This document shows positions 1 to 8,047 of a DNA stretch of 64,000 bases, piece by piece (the first letter of the stretch is position 1; each line of letters begins with the position of its first letter). The translations under genes were made by a program, and so were the position numbers. The stretch lies in contig JAJVIH010000020.1 of NCBI GenBank assembly GCA_022072125.1, positions 62,001 through 126,000 of the forward strand, in the 5' to 3' direction. This stretch comes from Myxococcota bacterium. Its GTDB lineage: Bacteria; Myxococcota; JAJVIH01. Below the pieces are notes generated by a model, which did not search any database, was not told the DNA's origin, and saw nothing but the letters and a program-made list of their open reading frames with translations.

Positions 1-2
1 CG

Positions 3-650
3 GCGGAATGGGGATTTGTCGCGGTCACCCAGACCTATTCGCAGAGCGGCTTCACGATTGACCACGACGCCATCGCCGGTGAGTTCAAATTCATCATTGA
101 CTGGGCGGGCGCCAACGCCAGCGGCCTGAACGGCATCGTGGATTTGAACAAGGTCGCGGCGGCGGGTCATTCACTGGGCGGCAAACTCAGCATCCTCGCA
201 GCCATCAAGGATGCGCGCATCAAGGCGGTCGCGGGCTGGGATCCGGTGGACGCCAACCGCCCGTCGGTCACGCCCGAGCAGATGCCCAATTTCAAGGTCC
301 CGCTGATGGCGCTGGGAGAAACCCTCGACTCCGCCGGCAGTTTCCAGGCCTGCGCACCGGCCGCGGACAACTACACGCAGTATTACGACAAGGCCGGCTC
401 ACCCGCGTGGGAGATCACCATCAACGGCGCCGATCACATGGACTGGGTGGACAATCCATCGTGCCCGGTCTGCGGATTCTGCAAAAAGGGAACGCTGGAT
501 GACAAGGACGTGAAGTCCCTCAGCCGCCGCACCACCATCGCCTTCCTGCGCAAGACCTTGCTGGGAGACAACAGCATGGACGCCTATCTGACCGGCGATA
601 TCATCAAACAGGACGAGTCCAAAGGACTGGTCAAGCTCAGAAACAAATAA
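3..650 (+). CDS. alpha/beta hydrolase, C-terminal part (truncated by window edge)
   Basis: The frame is open from the first bases and ends with TAA, so the N-terminus lies outside the window. The visible 215 residues carry a serine-hydrolase nucleophile elbow (GHSLGG), preceded by a segment that looks like the strand and helix leading to it. A candidate acid/His region (NGADHMDW) lies near the end. A CxxCxxC-like cluster (SCPVCGFCKKG) follows that His region. The overall pattern resembles the chlorophyllase/PAF-acetylhydrolase-like dienelactone hydrolase group, which act on esters, but the substrate cannot be named. It converges on the mevalonate kinase gene 50 bp away. No terminator is visible between them. 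Confidence 0.75.
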   Translation, partial: AEWGFVAVTQTYSQSGFTIDHDAIAGEFKFIIDWAGANASGLNGIVDLNKVAAAGHSLGGKLSILAAIKDARIKAVAGWDPVDANRPSVTPEQMPNFKVPLMALGETLDSAGSFQACAPAADNYTQYYDKAGSPAWEITINGADHMDWVDNPSCPVCGFCKKGTLDDKDVKSLSRRTTIAFLRKTLLGDNSMDAYLTGDIIKQDESKGLVKLRNK

Positions 651-700
651 AGCTCCCGGTTCGCCCCGCAAGCTGGAGATCGCCTGGAATCACGGCGGTT

Positions 701-1624
701 TCACGCCGGTTGTGCGAAAGCCGCGCCTAGCCTGACTGAACGGACAAACGGCGCCTGTTTTTCCAGCGCTGAATGGATGGCGGGAATGCGTTCCTCGCTG
801 GCGACGGCGATGATGCATCCTCCGCCGCCGGCCCCGGTGAGTTTGGCGCCGGCCGCCCCCGCGGACAGCGCCCGCTCCGTCAGTTCATCGAGTTCCGGCG
901 TGGACACCTTCAGTTTTCGCAACAGGGCGTGGTTGGCCGTGAGCGTCAGTCCCAACTCATCCACAAGCCCCAGCCGGAAATATGCTTCGGCCCGCGGAAC
1001 CAGTTTGGCGATGGCGAGAAAAATCCGCTCGACCTCTTCAGGCGCCTGATCGCGGAACTGGCGCACCTGCTCCACCATGTCGCGGGTCAGCGAAGGTTTT
1101 TGTCCTGCAAGCACGGCGTGGATGGGCTTTTCCGGTTGGAAGGAAATCACCTCGACCCCGTCCGCGGTGCGGCGGAAACGCAATGGCGTGGCGCTGGCGG
1201 CCGTTCGCAAATCAATCCCCGAAGCGCGCCCGTGAAAAACCTGTTCCAGCCTGGCGGCCAGTTCCAGGGCCTGATTTTCCACGGCCTCCCCACCGCCCAG
1301 AAGCGCCCGGGAGGCCGCCAGCGAAAACGAAGCGGACCAGCCCAAACCAAATCCCGGCGGTGATTCCGATCCGGCGAGGAGTCGCCCGCCCACGCCCAGA
1401 TTCGCGGCCTCCGCCCGTAACAAACGGAAAGCCTCCGCCAAGGGGGAAGCGATCTCACCGGAGATTTCCGCCCCATCCACGTTCAACCGCAACGCGGAAC
1501 CGGAACGCTCAAATCCGGCCTTGACCCCAATTTCCAGCGGACAGGCGATGGCCGGGCATCCATACACCACCGCATGCTCGCCCGCGAGGATGATCTTGCC
1601 ATGCGCGCGGGCGCGGACGGTCAT
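701..1624 (-). CDS. mvk: mevalonate kinase (GHMP kinase family)
   Basis: Predicted to phosphorylate mevalonate with ATP in the cytoplasmic mevalonate pathway. The 307-residue length fits bacterial and archaeal enzymes. Visible motifs are the N-terminal substrate region (HGKIILAGEHAVVYG), the ATP-binding GHMP loop (PPGFGLGWSASFSLA), the catalytic-Asp region (GRASGIDLRTAAS) and GHMP motif 3 (KLTGAGGGGCIIA). The ATP loop is unusual: family members normally have GLGSSA, and here the first Ser is Trp while the second, the Mg-coordinating one in rat mevalonate kinase, is kept. The ATG start overlaps the stop of the upstream isomerase-reductase gene by 4 bp (ATGA), so the two are probably translationally coupled. 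It is the last gene of the operon. Phosphomevalonate kinase is not in the window. Confidence 0.9.
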   Translation of the reverse strand: MTVRARAHGKIILAGEHAVVYGCPAIACPLEIGVKAGFERSGSALRLNVDGAEISGEIASPLAEAFRLLRAEAANLGVGGRLLAGSESPPGFGLGWSASFSLAASRALLGGGEAVENQALELAARLEQVFHGRASGIDLRTAASATPLRFRRTADGVEVISFQPEKPIHAVLAGQKPSLTRDMVEQVRQFRDQAPEEVERIFLAIAKLVPRAEAYFRLGLVDELGLTLTANHALLRKLKVSTPELDELTERALSAGAAGAKLTGAGGGGCIIAVASEERIPAIHSALEKQAPFVRSVRLGAAFAQPA

Positions 1625-3891
1625 CGCGCATTGGCTCCGGAACGGGCCAGCCGCACGCGGCGCTGGTGCAGATTCATATGCCCGCGCTGGATGCCCTCGG
1701 TGACAAGCGCCTGCACGGCGGCGAGATTCTGGGCCAGGCCCGCGGCGGCCATCACGCAGGACAGGTCCGCCGCTTTTTCACAGCCCAGCAGGCGCGCGGC
1801 CAGCGCCACGTTGGGATGGGTATCGAAGAGCGGACCGACAGTCGTCACCGGCATGGGCACGCTGATTTCGCCGCGCAATCCAGCCGGGGTGCGGACGAAG
1901 CAGGTCAGCGGACGATATACTCCCGATCGTGCGGCCCAGGCGTGCGCCGCCGCCTCCAATGCGCGGAAATCCTGACCCATGGCGATGGCCACGGCGTCAA
2001 TGCCATTCATCACGCCTTTGTTGTGGGTGACCGCACGGTACGGATCGGCGTCGGCGGCGCGCCAGCCTTCTTCAATCAGCCGGCAGACTTCCTCGCCGCC
2101 CAGTCCGCCGAAGGCGAAGGCGAAGGCGGGCGCTTCAAACCACGCGCGCGCCACCCGCTCGTCGGCCAGGTTGGTGAGGATGCACATCAGGGTGCGGCCG
2201 CGGGTGAGTTCTTCCAGATGCGGCGCCATTCCCTCGGCGATGGTGTTGACCATGTTGGCGCCCATGGCGTCCACCACGTCCACATGAAAATGGACAATCA
2301 GGTATTCACCCGCGCCATCGGTGGATCGCGCCAGCCGCGCGCTGACCCGCCGGCATCCGCCTCCCCGCTCGATCAGGCGCGGACAGTATTCATTGGCCAG
2401 GGAAACCAGACGCGGGCCCTCATCCGTCACCCGCTTGAGCATGGCCTGTGGATGGGGAACTCCAGTCAGATGGACCTGTCCCACCGTGATGGAGGGCGGC
2501 GCTTCCGCGTGAAATCCCCCGCCTTCCCGCACAATCCGCGCCGCACGGGACACGGCGGCGACAATCGAGGGTTCTTCGATGGCCATGGGCAACAGGCGAT
2601 CCACGCCATTGACCCGCAGATTCAGCCCCACGGCGAAAGGCAGTGCGAAGCAGCCAATGACGTTTTCAGTCATCTTGTCCGCCGCCTCGATCCGCAGGGA
2701 AGACGCCCTGGCGCCGCTTTCAATTTCATCCAGCGGGACAAACGCCGCTTCCACCAGCGCACGCCGCCGTTCGGGAACGCCCAGTTTGTAAAAACCGGAT
2801 AACCGGGAAGTCACCGCGCCATCGCGTCCCCGTGAGATGGGCGCCGCCGGACGCTTCGCGGCGCGCAACTCATCGCTCCACTGGCGAATGCGTTCATCAA
2901 TCAGCATCATCCGTTGCGGCAGAGCAGATGGATGCGCGCTCGCCGTGGTCAACATCACGAATTGCAATTGTTCGCGGAAACTCCGGATCAACTCCCGCAC
3001 GCCCTCCACGCCGCCGCTGTTGGCCGCGCGCAAGGCCGGAAGCGCAATCCCGCCCACCCTCGCTCCCAGGGCCAGCACGCGGGCCAGATCAAGTCCGCTG
3101 CGCAACCCTCCTGAAGCAATCACGGGGATGGAGCAACCGTTCAACGCGCTGAGGCATACCGCGGTGGGTATGCCCCAGCCGTCGAACAGTTCGTTCCCCC
3201 CATGGGAGCGAAGCCTTTCCACGCGCGTCCATGACGATCCGCCGGAACCGGAAATATCCACCGCGGCCACTCCGCATTCCGCCAGCGTTTCCACGATGTC
3301 CGGGGCGAGGCCCGCCCCGGTTTCCTTGACGACAACCGGGCTGCCCAGCGAATCCACGGTGCGGCGGATCGCGTCCAGCACGCCCCGGAAATCGCGATCG
3401 CCGCCTGGCTGCAACATCTCCTGGGCCGGATTGAGGTGGACACACAGGGCGCCGGCGCCCGTGCTGGCCAGCAACCCGCGCACCGCATCCATGGTCATGT
3501 CGCGCAACTGCACCCCGCCGATATTGGCGAGCAGGAGGATATCCGGCGCCACATCCCGCACCTGATACGTATTGAGCAGGGTTGGATCCTTGAGCATGGC
3601 GCGCTGGCTGCCCAGCCCCATGGCCACGCCTTCGGCCTGGCAGGCGGCGGCGATGATGCGGTTGATATCACGGGCGCGCGGCGTACCGCCGGTCATGCCG
3701 GTGATCAGCAACGGCATGCGGAGCTTTTTCCCCAGGAACGGCGTTTCCAGCACAAGCTGGTCCACCGCCAGTTCGGGGGCCGAGCAATGGGCGAACGCGA
3801 CGCCATCGAGCAGGGTGCGCGAAGCCTCCACATCCTGATGGAGGCACAGGTCCAGGTGTTCATCCTTGCGGCGCTGGAGATCACTGCTCAT
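1621..3891 (-). CDS. fusion of type 2 isopentenyl-diphosphate isomerase and class II HMG-CoA reductase
   Basis: A 756-residue two-enzyme protein. Residues about 1-345 are an FMN-dependent type 2 IPP isomerase (Fni/IDI-2), with RKDEHL near the start, LLITGMTGG, the GLGSQRAM loop and the phosphate-binding SGGLRSGLDLA segment. Residues about 350-756 are a class II HMG-CoA reductase, with MTENVIGCFALP, DAMGANMVN, HNKGVMNGIDA and a C-terminal GHMNLH that supplies the catalytic His. All key residues I know for both families look present, so both domains are probably active. The reductase makes mevalonate from HMG-CoA; the isomerase interconverts IPP and DMAPP at the far end of the pathway. The start overlaps the GbsR-like gene by 4 bp (ATGA). 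There is no stop or frameshift between the domains. Confidence 0.92.
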   Translation of the reverse strand: MSSDLQRRKDEHLDLCLHQDVEASRTLLDGVAFAHCSAPELAVDQLVLETPFLGKKLRMPLLITGMTGGTPRARDINRIIAAACQAEGVAMGLGSQRAMLKDPTLLNTYQVRDVAPDILLLANIGGVQLRDMTMDAVRGLLASTGAGALCVHLNPAQEMLQPGGDRDFRGVLDAIRRTVDSLGSPVVVKETGAGLAPDIVETLAECGVAAVDISGSGGSSWTRVERLRSHGGNELFDGWGIPTAVCLSALNGCSIPVIASGGLRSGLDLARVLALGARVGGIALPALRAANSGGVEGVRELIRSFREQLQFVMLTTASAHPSALPQRMMLIDERIRQWSDELRAAKRPAAPISRGRDGAVTSRLSGFYKLGVPERRRALVEAAFVPLDEIESGARASSLRIEAADKMTENVIGCFALPFAVGLNLRVNGVDRLLPMAIEEPSIVAAVSRAARIVREGGGFHAEAPPSITVGQVHLTGVPHPQAMLKRVTDEGPRLVSLANEYCPRLIERGGGCRRVSARLARSTDGAGEYLIVHFHVDVVDAMGANMVNTIAEGMAPHLEELTRGRTLMCILTNLADERVARAWFEAPAFAFAFGGLGGEEVCRLIEEGWRAADADPYRAVTHNKGVMNGIDAVAIAMGQDFRALEAAAHAWAARSGVYRPLTCFVRTPAGLRGEISVPMPVTTVGPLFDTHPNVALAARLLGCEKAADLSCVMAAAGLAQNLAAVQALVTEGIQRGHMNLHQRRVRLARSGANAR

Positions 3892-4532
3892 GACGGACCG
3901 CCATTTTGCCGTGGACCGGAAAGCAGGCGCGAACGCACGCGCTTGCGGATTTCGTTGGCCCCGCGCTGGAGAGTCTCCCCGGAGTCCTTGAGGATTCCCG
4001 AAACCCCATCCAGATTGAGCTGGGAGGTTTTGAGAAACGCCCCAACGGCGCCCTCAATCAACTGGGCGAGGCGGCGCATGCGGGCGATGCGATCCACCAC
4101 CTCCGGCGGCGCATCGGGAGAGGACCGCGCCAGGCGCTCGGCTTCCGCCAAATCGGCTTTCACGCGGGCGACAAAGGACGCTTCGCGCTCCTGCACCACG
4201 CGGCCGATCATCCCCATGAAATCGGTCTCGGAGACAAACATCCAGCTTGAATTGTTGACTGGCCGCACCCGGTGGATGACGCCCCACTGCTCCAGTTCGC
4301 GGGTGATCATCGAAACCGCGCCCTTGCTCAGGCCAAGCTGGTCCTGGATTTCCTGCGCGCTCATGGGCGTGGCGCGGAGGTACAACAGCGCCCACACGCG
4401 CCCCTGGTTGCGCTTGAATCCCCAGAAGTCAATGACGTTTCCGACCGCGTCCACCACCAGCGCTTCCCACTGGGGCAGGCGCACCGGACCTTCCTGATCG
4501 CGATCAGCGGATACCAGATGTCCACGCAGCAT
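3888..4532 (-). CDS. GbsR/MarR-family winged-helix transcriptional regulator
   Basis: A 214-residue protein with a winged helix-turn-helix in the first 110 residues (NQGRVWALLYLR, MSAQEIQDQLGLSKGAVSMITRELEQWGVIHRV). This is the pattern of GbsR-type MarR-superfamily repressors. The C-terminal half is a long charged helical region that probably dimerises or senses a ligand. The gene sits inside the mevalonate operon: its 5' end overlaps the polyprenyl synthase by 29 bp, and its stop overlaps the isomerase-reductase start by 4 bp. That suggests local autoregulation, possibly through the palindrome at 5528-5545. The ligand, perhaps a pathway intermediate, is inference. Confidence 0.82.
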   Translation of the reverse strand: MLRGHLVSADRDQEGPVRLPQWEALVVDAVGNVIDFWGFKRNQGRVWALLYLRATPMSAQEIQDQLGLSKGAVSMITRELEQWGVIHRVRPVNNSSWMFVSETDFMGMIGRVVQEREASFVARVKADLAEAERLARSSPDAPPEVVDRIARMRRLAQLIEGAVGAFLKTSQLNLDGVSGILKDSGETLQRGANEIRKRVRSRLLSGPRQNGGPS

Positions 4533-5511
4533 GATTGTCCCGGGGAAGCTGGGCGATCATGGCGTCCGCCCAGACAGATAGTTGTTGCTGAAGATCGGAA
4601 AGCCCCTGTCCATCCAGTTCGGCGATGGCGGCGGCGATTTCCTGCTTCAGCGCGCGCCTGGTTTCCGCCGCGGCGCCCGAGGCGAGAATCTGCTCCCCGG
4701 TCTCGGCGGCGCGCGTTTCATTGGGTTCCGCCGAGGCCCACAGCACGTCCAGACTGCGGCGGATGACGTCGCTGCCGCGGGCGGCGGCCAGCACCGGCCA
4801 TGACGGGTTGCGGTTGAGGATATCACTGAAACGATCCTTTCCTGCGTCCCCCAGCAGATCAATCAGATCGTCGGCCATCTGGAATGCAGCGCCCAGCCGC
4901 AATCCACAACGAACAAAGGATTCGCCCTTCGGCTCTTCGCCCATGGACCGTGCGAGCGCCTGACCGCACCATCCAAAGAGCGCGCCGGTTTTGCCTTGCG
5001 CGATGGTCCTCCATTCAGATTCGGAAAGCTGAACGCGCCCCCGCGCCATCACCTCCAGCATGGAGGCGCGGGTCATGGCGGCGACGAGGCGCACCGCATC
5101 GTGGGTGACCTGCGGCGGCAAATGTTCAATCTGATGAAAGGCGCGGGTGAGCAGCCAGTCCCCCGCCAGCACGGCCACCAGGTTGCCCCATTGGGCGTTG
5201 ACGGTCGGCTTGCCGCGCCGGGTGGAGCCGTTGTCAATCACATCATCATGCAACAGGCTGGCGGCGTGGATCATCTCCGCCGCGGCGGCGACATCGGCGA
5301 TCGCCTCGCCGGGCGCGCCGAGGGCGCGCCCAAACAGCCAGGCCAGCTTGCAGCGCGCGCGTTTTCCGCCGGCAAATGTGAGGTGACGGGCGGCTTCGGC
5401 GAGCAGATCGGACGCGGCGCCATCTCCCGGCGCGGGCCGCAAGGCGGCCTCCAGCCGTTGTTCCGCCCCGGCCATGAAGAGGGCCAAATCATCGTTCTGA
5501 TCGTTCCTCAT
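4504..5511 (-). CDS. all-trans polyprenyl diphosphate synthase
   Basis: Condenses IPP onto allylic diphosphates to make a long prenyl chain, probably for quinone side chains. The 335-residue protein has the first Asp-rich motif (LLHDDVIDNGSTRRGKPT, Asp at about 89, 90 and 93) and the second (QMADDLIDLLGD). The pre-motif segment HAASLLHDD has small residues at the fourth and fifth positions before the first Asp, as in octaprenyl-type enzymes rather than short-chain GGPP synthases. It is the first gene of the isoprenoid operon. The -10 hexamer of the likely promoter lies only 10 nt before the ATG, so the leader would be almost absent. Confidence 0.9.
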   Translation of the reverse strand: MRNDQNDDLALFMAGAEQRLEAALRPAPGDGAASDLLAEAARHLTFAGGKRARCKLAWLFGRALGAPGEAIADVAAAAEMIHAASLLHDDVIDNGSTRRGKPTVNAQWGNLVAVLAGDWLLTRAFHQIEHLPPQVTHDAVRLVAAMTRASMLEVMARGRVQLSESEWRTIAQGKTGALFGWCGQALARSMGEEPKGESFVRCGLRLGAAFQMADDLIDLLGDAGKDRFSDILNRNPSWPVLAAARGSDVIRRSLDVLWASAEPNETRAAETGEQILASGAAAETRRALKQEIAAAIAELDGQGLSDLQQQLSVWADAMIAQLPRDNHAAWTSGIR

Positions 5512-5521
5512 CCTGCCAGTT

Positions 5522-5550
5522 TATATAGTTCAAACTGTCTTGAACCGCAA
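5522..5550 (-). promoter_or_regulatory. promoter of the mevalonate/polyprenyl operon with palindromic operator in its spacer
   Basis: Reading leftward there is TTGCGG (-35, 5545-5550), 17 bp, and TATATA (-10, 5522-5527). The spacer carries a perfect 6-6-6 inverted repeat, GTTCAA-N6-TTGAAC, at 5528-5545. A dimeric regulator bound there would sit between the two promoter elements and block RNA polymerase. The GbsR-like protein encoded in the same operon is the obvious candidate. The -10 is 10 nt from the ATG at 5511, predicting a leader of only a few bases. Confidence 0.6.
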
Positions 5551-5840
5551 GCACCACCCAAGGCGCCGCCTCTCCCCCGCTTTGGAACGAAAGAACGCCA
5601 TGGGGCCGGCATCGGCCTCTCCAGGGTGTCGAGGTGACGAGGGAGAACGGTGACAGGTCCGGATCAACTCCCGCCTGGGGGGTGAAAACCATATGGCGAG
5701 GGTGATTGCGGCGGCGGACAGCGGTCCCGTGCGTTGAGCGATTTTCATCCCGCCGTTGCGGCGCGGCATTCATTTCCAACGCCTGATGCAAACCTCTCCC
5801 GCGGGCATCCTCTCCATCGCGCATCATGAACATGTCCCGG

Positions 5841-5873
5841 CCCCTTTGCATCCCTTTGCGGGATGCAAAGGGG
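5841..5873. terminator. 14-bp perfect hairpin, terminator-like without a T-tract
   Basis: CCCCTTTGCATCCC (5841-5854) and its exact complement (5860-5873) flank a 5-base loop. It starts 29 bp beyond the stop of the leftward gene at 5902, where a terminator is expected, but no run of T follows on either strand. It could stabilise the mRNA 3' end or act as a pause/Rho-assisted terminator. The rest of the 5512-5901 gap shows only the operon promoter near 5522-5550; a 120-codon open frame there is not convincing. Confidence 0.5.
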
Positions 5874-5901
5874 CGCAGGACCGGAGTGAGGCAATCAACG
5901 T

Positions 5902-6783
5902 CTAATCTTCCTCTTCCGGCGGGCGTGCGGGTTTGATCTCCTCCACCCGGTAGTGAATTTTCGTCTGGGTCTGCCTGCCCAGTTCTTCCATGCGGCGTTT
6001 CAGATCGGCGACGCTGATCCGGTGCTTCTTCGCCACATACAGATTCAGTTTGTTCTCGTCGGTTACTCCCTTGCGGTTGGTGAATTTCTTGTGGACGTCA
6101 TACCAGGTGGAAGCGGCCTTCACGCTCTTGCGATCCAGGGTTTCCCCTGTCGCATCCACGATCCAGTTCTTCCCCTGCTCCTTGCCCGTCCAGCCCTTCC
6201 CATCGGGAGCGAAAACCGCCGTCGCCAGTTCAAATCCCTTGCCCGCCAGTTCGGGCGAAGGCTCCAGGGCGACCATCACGGCCTGGGCGTCGGTGTTTTT
6301 CTGCAGGTCGAGCGCCACCTTCATCACGGTATGGGCGCGCTCCTCGGCGGTCGCGGCCTCTGAAATGACGCGCCATTCGTAACGCGAGCGGCCGGCCACG
6401 CTGTGATCCCGGCTCTTCACCGGCTTATAAGGGAAGGCCAGGTGGGGTTCCGTGGGGATGGATGGCGTCGCGGGTCTGGGAGAGTCCGGGACTGTTTCAC
6501 CATCCAGCCTGACCAGCGGCGGCGGCGCTTCCGGGTTTTTCGCCGGAGGAACCGCCGCGGCTTCCTCACGCGGCGTCTGCGTTTCCGGTTCCGGCGCGGA
6601 CCTGGACGCACACAGCCCAATCCCCATGATCACCAGCAGCAGCGGAACCACCGCCATCAGCACAACCGCGTGTTTGAACAACAGGGCGGTGAATTTCCGC
6701 AGCGGGACTGGTCCGGGAGGATTGTGGCTGAAATATTCGAGATTTCTCCGGAACTCGTCGAATTTCTCCCGCCATTCAGACAT
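5902..6783 (-). CDS. membrane-anchored protein of unknown function
   Basis: Predicted 293 residues from the ATG at 6783, preferred over an upstream in-frame ATG at 6825 because a G-run (GGGGGTG) lies just before it. A short charged cytoplasmic N-terminus (MSEWREKFDEFRRN) is followed by one transmembrane helix (about residues 39-60, rich in V, L, M) and a Pro/Glu-rich linker of about 60 residues. An extracytoplasmic domain (about 120-280) contains RYEWRVISEAATAEERAHTV and a charged end (PARPPEEED). The globular part is reminiscent of the DUF4875 type of small domain; I cannot confirm this. It is a single-gene unit with the hairpin at 5841-5873 downstream. Confidence 0.6.
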   Translation of the reverse strand: MSEWREKFDEFRRNLEYFSHNPPGPVPLRKFTALLFKHAVVLMAVVPLLLVIMGIGLCASRSAPEPETQTPREEAAAVPPAKNPEAPPPLVRLDGETVPDSPRPATPSIPTEPHLAFPYKPVKSRDHSVAGRSRYEWRVISEAATAEERAHTVMKVALDLQKNTDAQAVMVALEPSPELAGKGFELATAVFAPDGKGWTGKEQGKNWIVDATGETLDRKSVKAASTWYDVHKKFTNRKGVTDENKLNLYVAKKHRISVADLKRRMEELGRQTQTKIHYRVEEIKPARPPEEED

Positions 6784-6889
6784 TAGACACCCCCAGCCCG
6801 CGAAAACACGGCCGTGCGCGGCCACGGTCTCACGGGACGGTATGCAGATTCAGGCGACGGCATCATATTCACAAAACAGAATGGAGCGG

Positions 6890-6917
6890 AGCATACATGG
6901 CGCCGTGCGGAGTTCAA
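6890..6917 (-). promoter_or_regulatory. candidate sigma-70-type promoter for the gene ending at 5902
   Basis: Leftward TTGAAC (6912-6917), 16 bp, TATGCT (6890-6895). It predicts a leader of about 100 nt before the ATG at 6783. It is the best match in the 6784-7007 gap, which otherwise shows nothing coding. Confidence 0.4.
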
Positions 6918-7007
6918 TCCGCCTGTGCCAAACCGGTACACCTTGCGAAGACCCAATATGTCCAGCGCGGCGGCGTCCCTGGAGAGACAGGCCGCGATGC
7001 CGCCGTC

Positions 7008-8036
7008 TCAGGGAGAGCGCGCGCGGTTGGTTTGCTGCATGACTTCCTTCAGCACGCCGGTGGCCCGGACCGCTCCGGACTCCTCGAAAATGGCCCCGCT
7101 GAAGGAAGGATTTTTTTCCAGCCAGCGCAGGGCTTCCGTGGGCCCCATGATGAACAGCGCGGTGGACCAGGCGTCGGTCAGCATGCCTGAAGGCCCCATC
7201 AGGATGACCTGGCGGACGCCCTGGGCCGGACTGCCGGTGCGCGGATCAATGATGTGGTGGTATCGCCTGCCATTGACGATGAAGAAACGTTCGATGTCGG
7301 AAGCGATGGACACTGCTCCCTTGCTGAGCGGAAAGCTCGCCAGGGCGTTGCCGCGTTTGCGCGGGTTGGGGATAGGCGCCATCCAGGGCTGGTTTCCGGG
7401 ACGGGGGCCGGCGGCGAAGCTGTCGGCCCCCGCCGTCACCAGGCAGGAAACCGCGCCGCCGCGTTCGAGCGCGCGCGCCGCTTCTTCCACGATATAACCC
7501 TTGGCGATGGCGCCCAGCCCGATCATCTGGCCTTTTTTCTTGAGCCTGACCGTCGAAGCGGCGGCGTCCAGCGTGATATCCCGGTAATTGACCAGGGGCA
7601 GCAGCTTCTTGATCTCATCGTCGCCTGGAACGGCTTCCGGTCCGTGGTTGCGGCCCTTCCACAACCAGGCGATGGACTTGAAGGTGATGTCGAAGCCGCC
7701 GCCGGATCCGGCGCTGATCTCCTGCGCCGCCCGGATAACCTTCGCCACCGGCTCCGACACCTTGACAGGACGCTCCCAGGCGAACCGGTTCACGTTGTCC
7801 ACATCGCTGCCGCGCCGCCATTCGCTCATGCGGTTTTCCAGGTCCTCCACCACCGCGATGGCGGATTTGACCGCAGGCTCGAAGACGTTCGCGGGAACAC
7901 CTTCGCACGTCAATTCGATGGAGCCGCCCATGGCGGGGAAGGCGCGTTTGATGACGCTGGTTTGCGCCGCCGCCGGCGCGGGTGCGGGAAACAGCAACGC
8001 GAAACCCAGGCAGGCGGCGTACAGCGGCTTCATCAT
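7008..8036 (-). CDS. apbE: ApbE-type FAD:protein FMN transferase
   Basis: Transfers FMN from FAD to Thr/Ser of target proteins outside the cytoplasm. The 342-residue protein starts with a signal peptide (MKPLYAACLGFALLFPAPAPAAAQ). It has the family signatures FPAMGGSIEL, GGFDITFKSIAWLW, IGLGAIAKGYIVE, the HHIIDPRTGSPA loop and the metal/FAD region TDAWSTALFIMG. It lies 11 bp after the M20 peptidase gene and ends the operon that begins at 10713. No flavoprotein substrate (Rnf, Nqr or an FMN-binding domain protein) is visible nearby, so the target is unknown. Two ATG codons (8036, 8033) compete as starts. Confidence 0.9.
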   Translation of the reverse strand: MMKPLYAACLGFALLFPAPAPAAAQTSVIKRAFPAMGGSIELTCEGVPANVFEPAVKSAIAVVEDLENRMSEWRRGSDVDNVNRFAWERPVKVSEPVAKVIRAAQEISAGSGGGFDITFKSIAWLWKGRNHGPEAVPGDDEIKKLLPLVNYRDITLDAAASTVRLKKKGQMIGLGAIAKGYIVEEAARALERGGAVSCLVTAGADSFAAGPRPGNQPWMAPIPNPRKRGNALASFPLSKGAVSIASDIERFFIVNGRRYHHIIDPRTGSPAQGVRQVILMGPSGMLTDAWSTALFIMGPTEALRWLEKNPSFSGAIFEESGAVRATGVLKEVMQQTNRARSP

Positions 8037-8047
8037 GCGGCAAAACT

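Noticed and set aside
5489-5851. A 120-codon open frame on the minus strand in the gap before the polyprenyl synthase.
   Set aside because: It overlaps the synthase start, crosses its promoter and palindrome, and its residue composition is of random GC-rich type.
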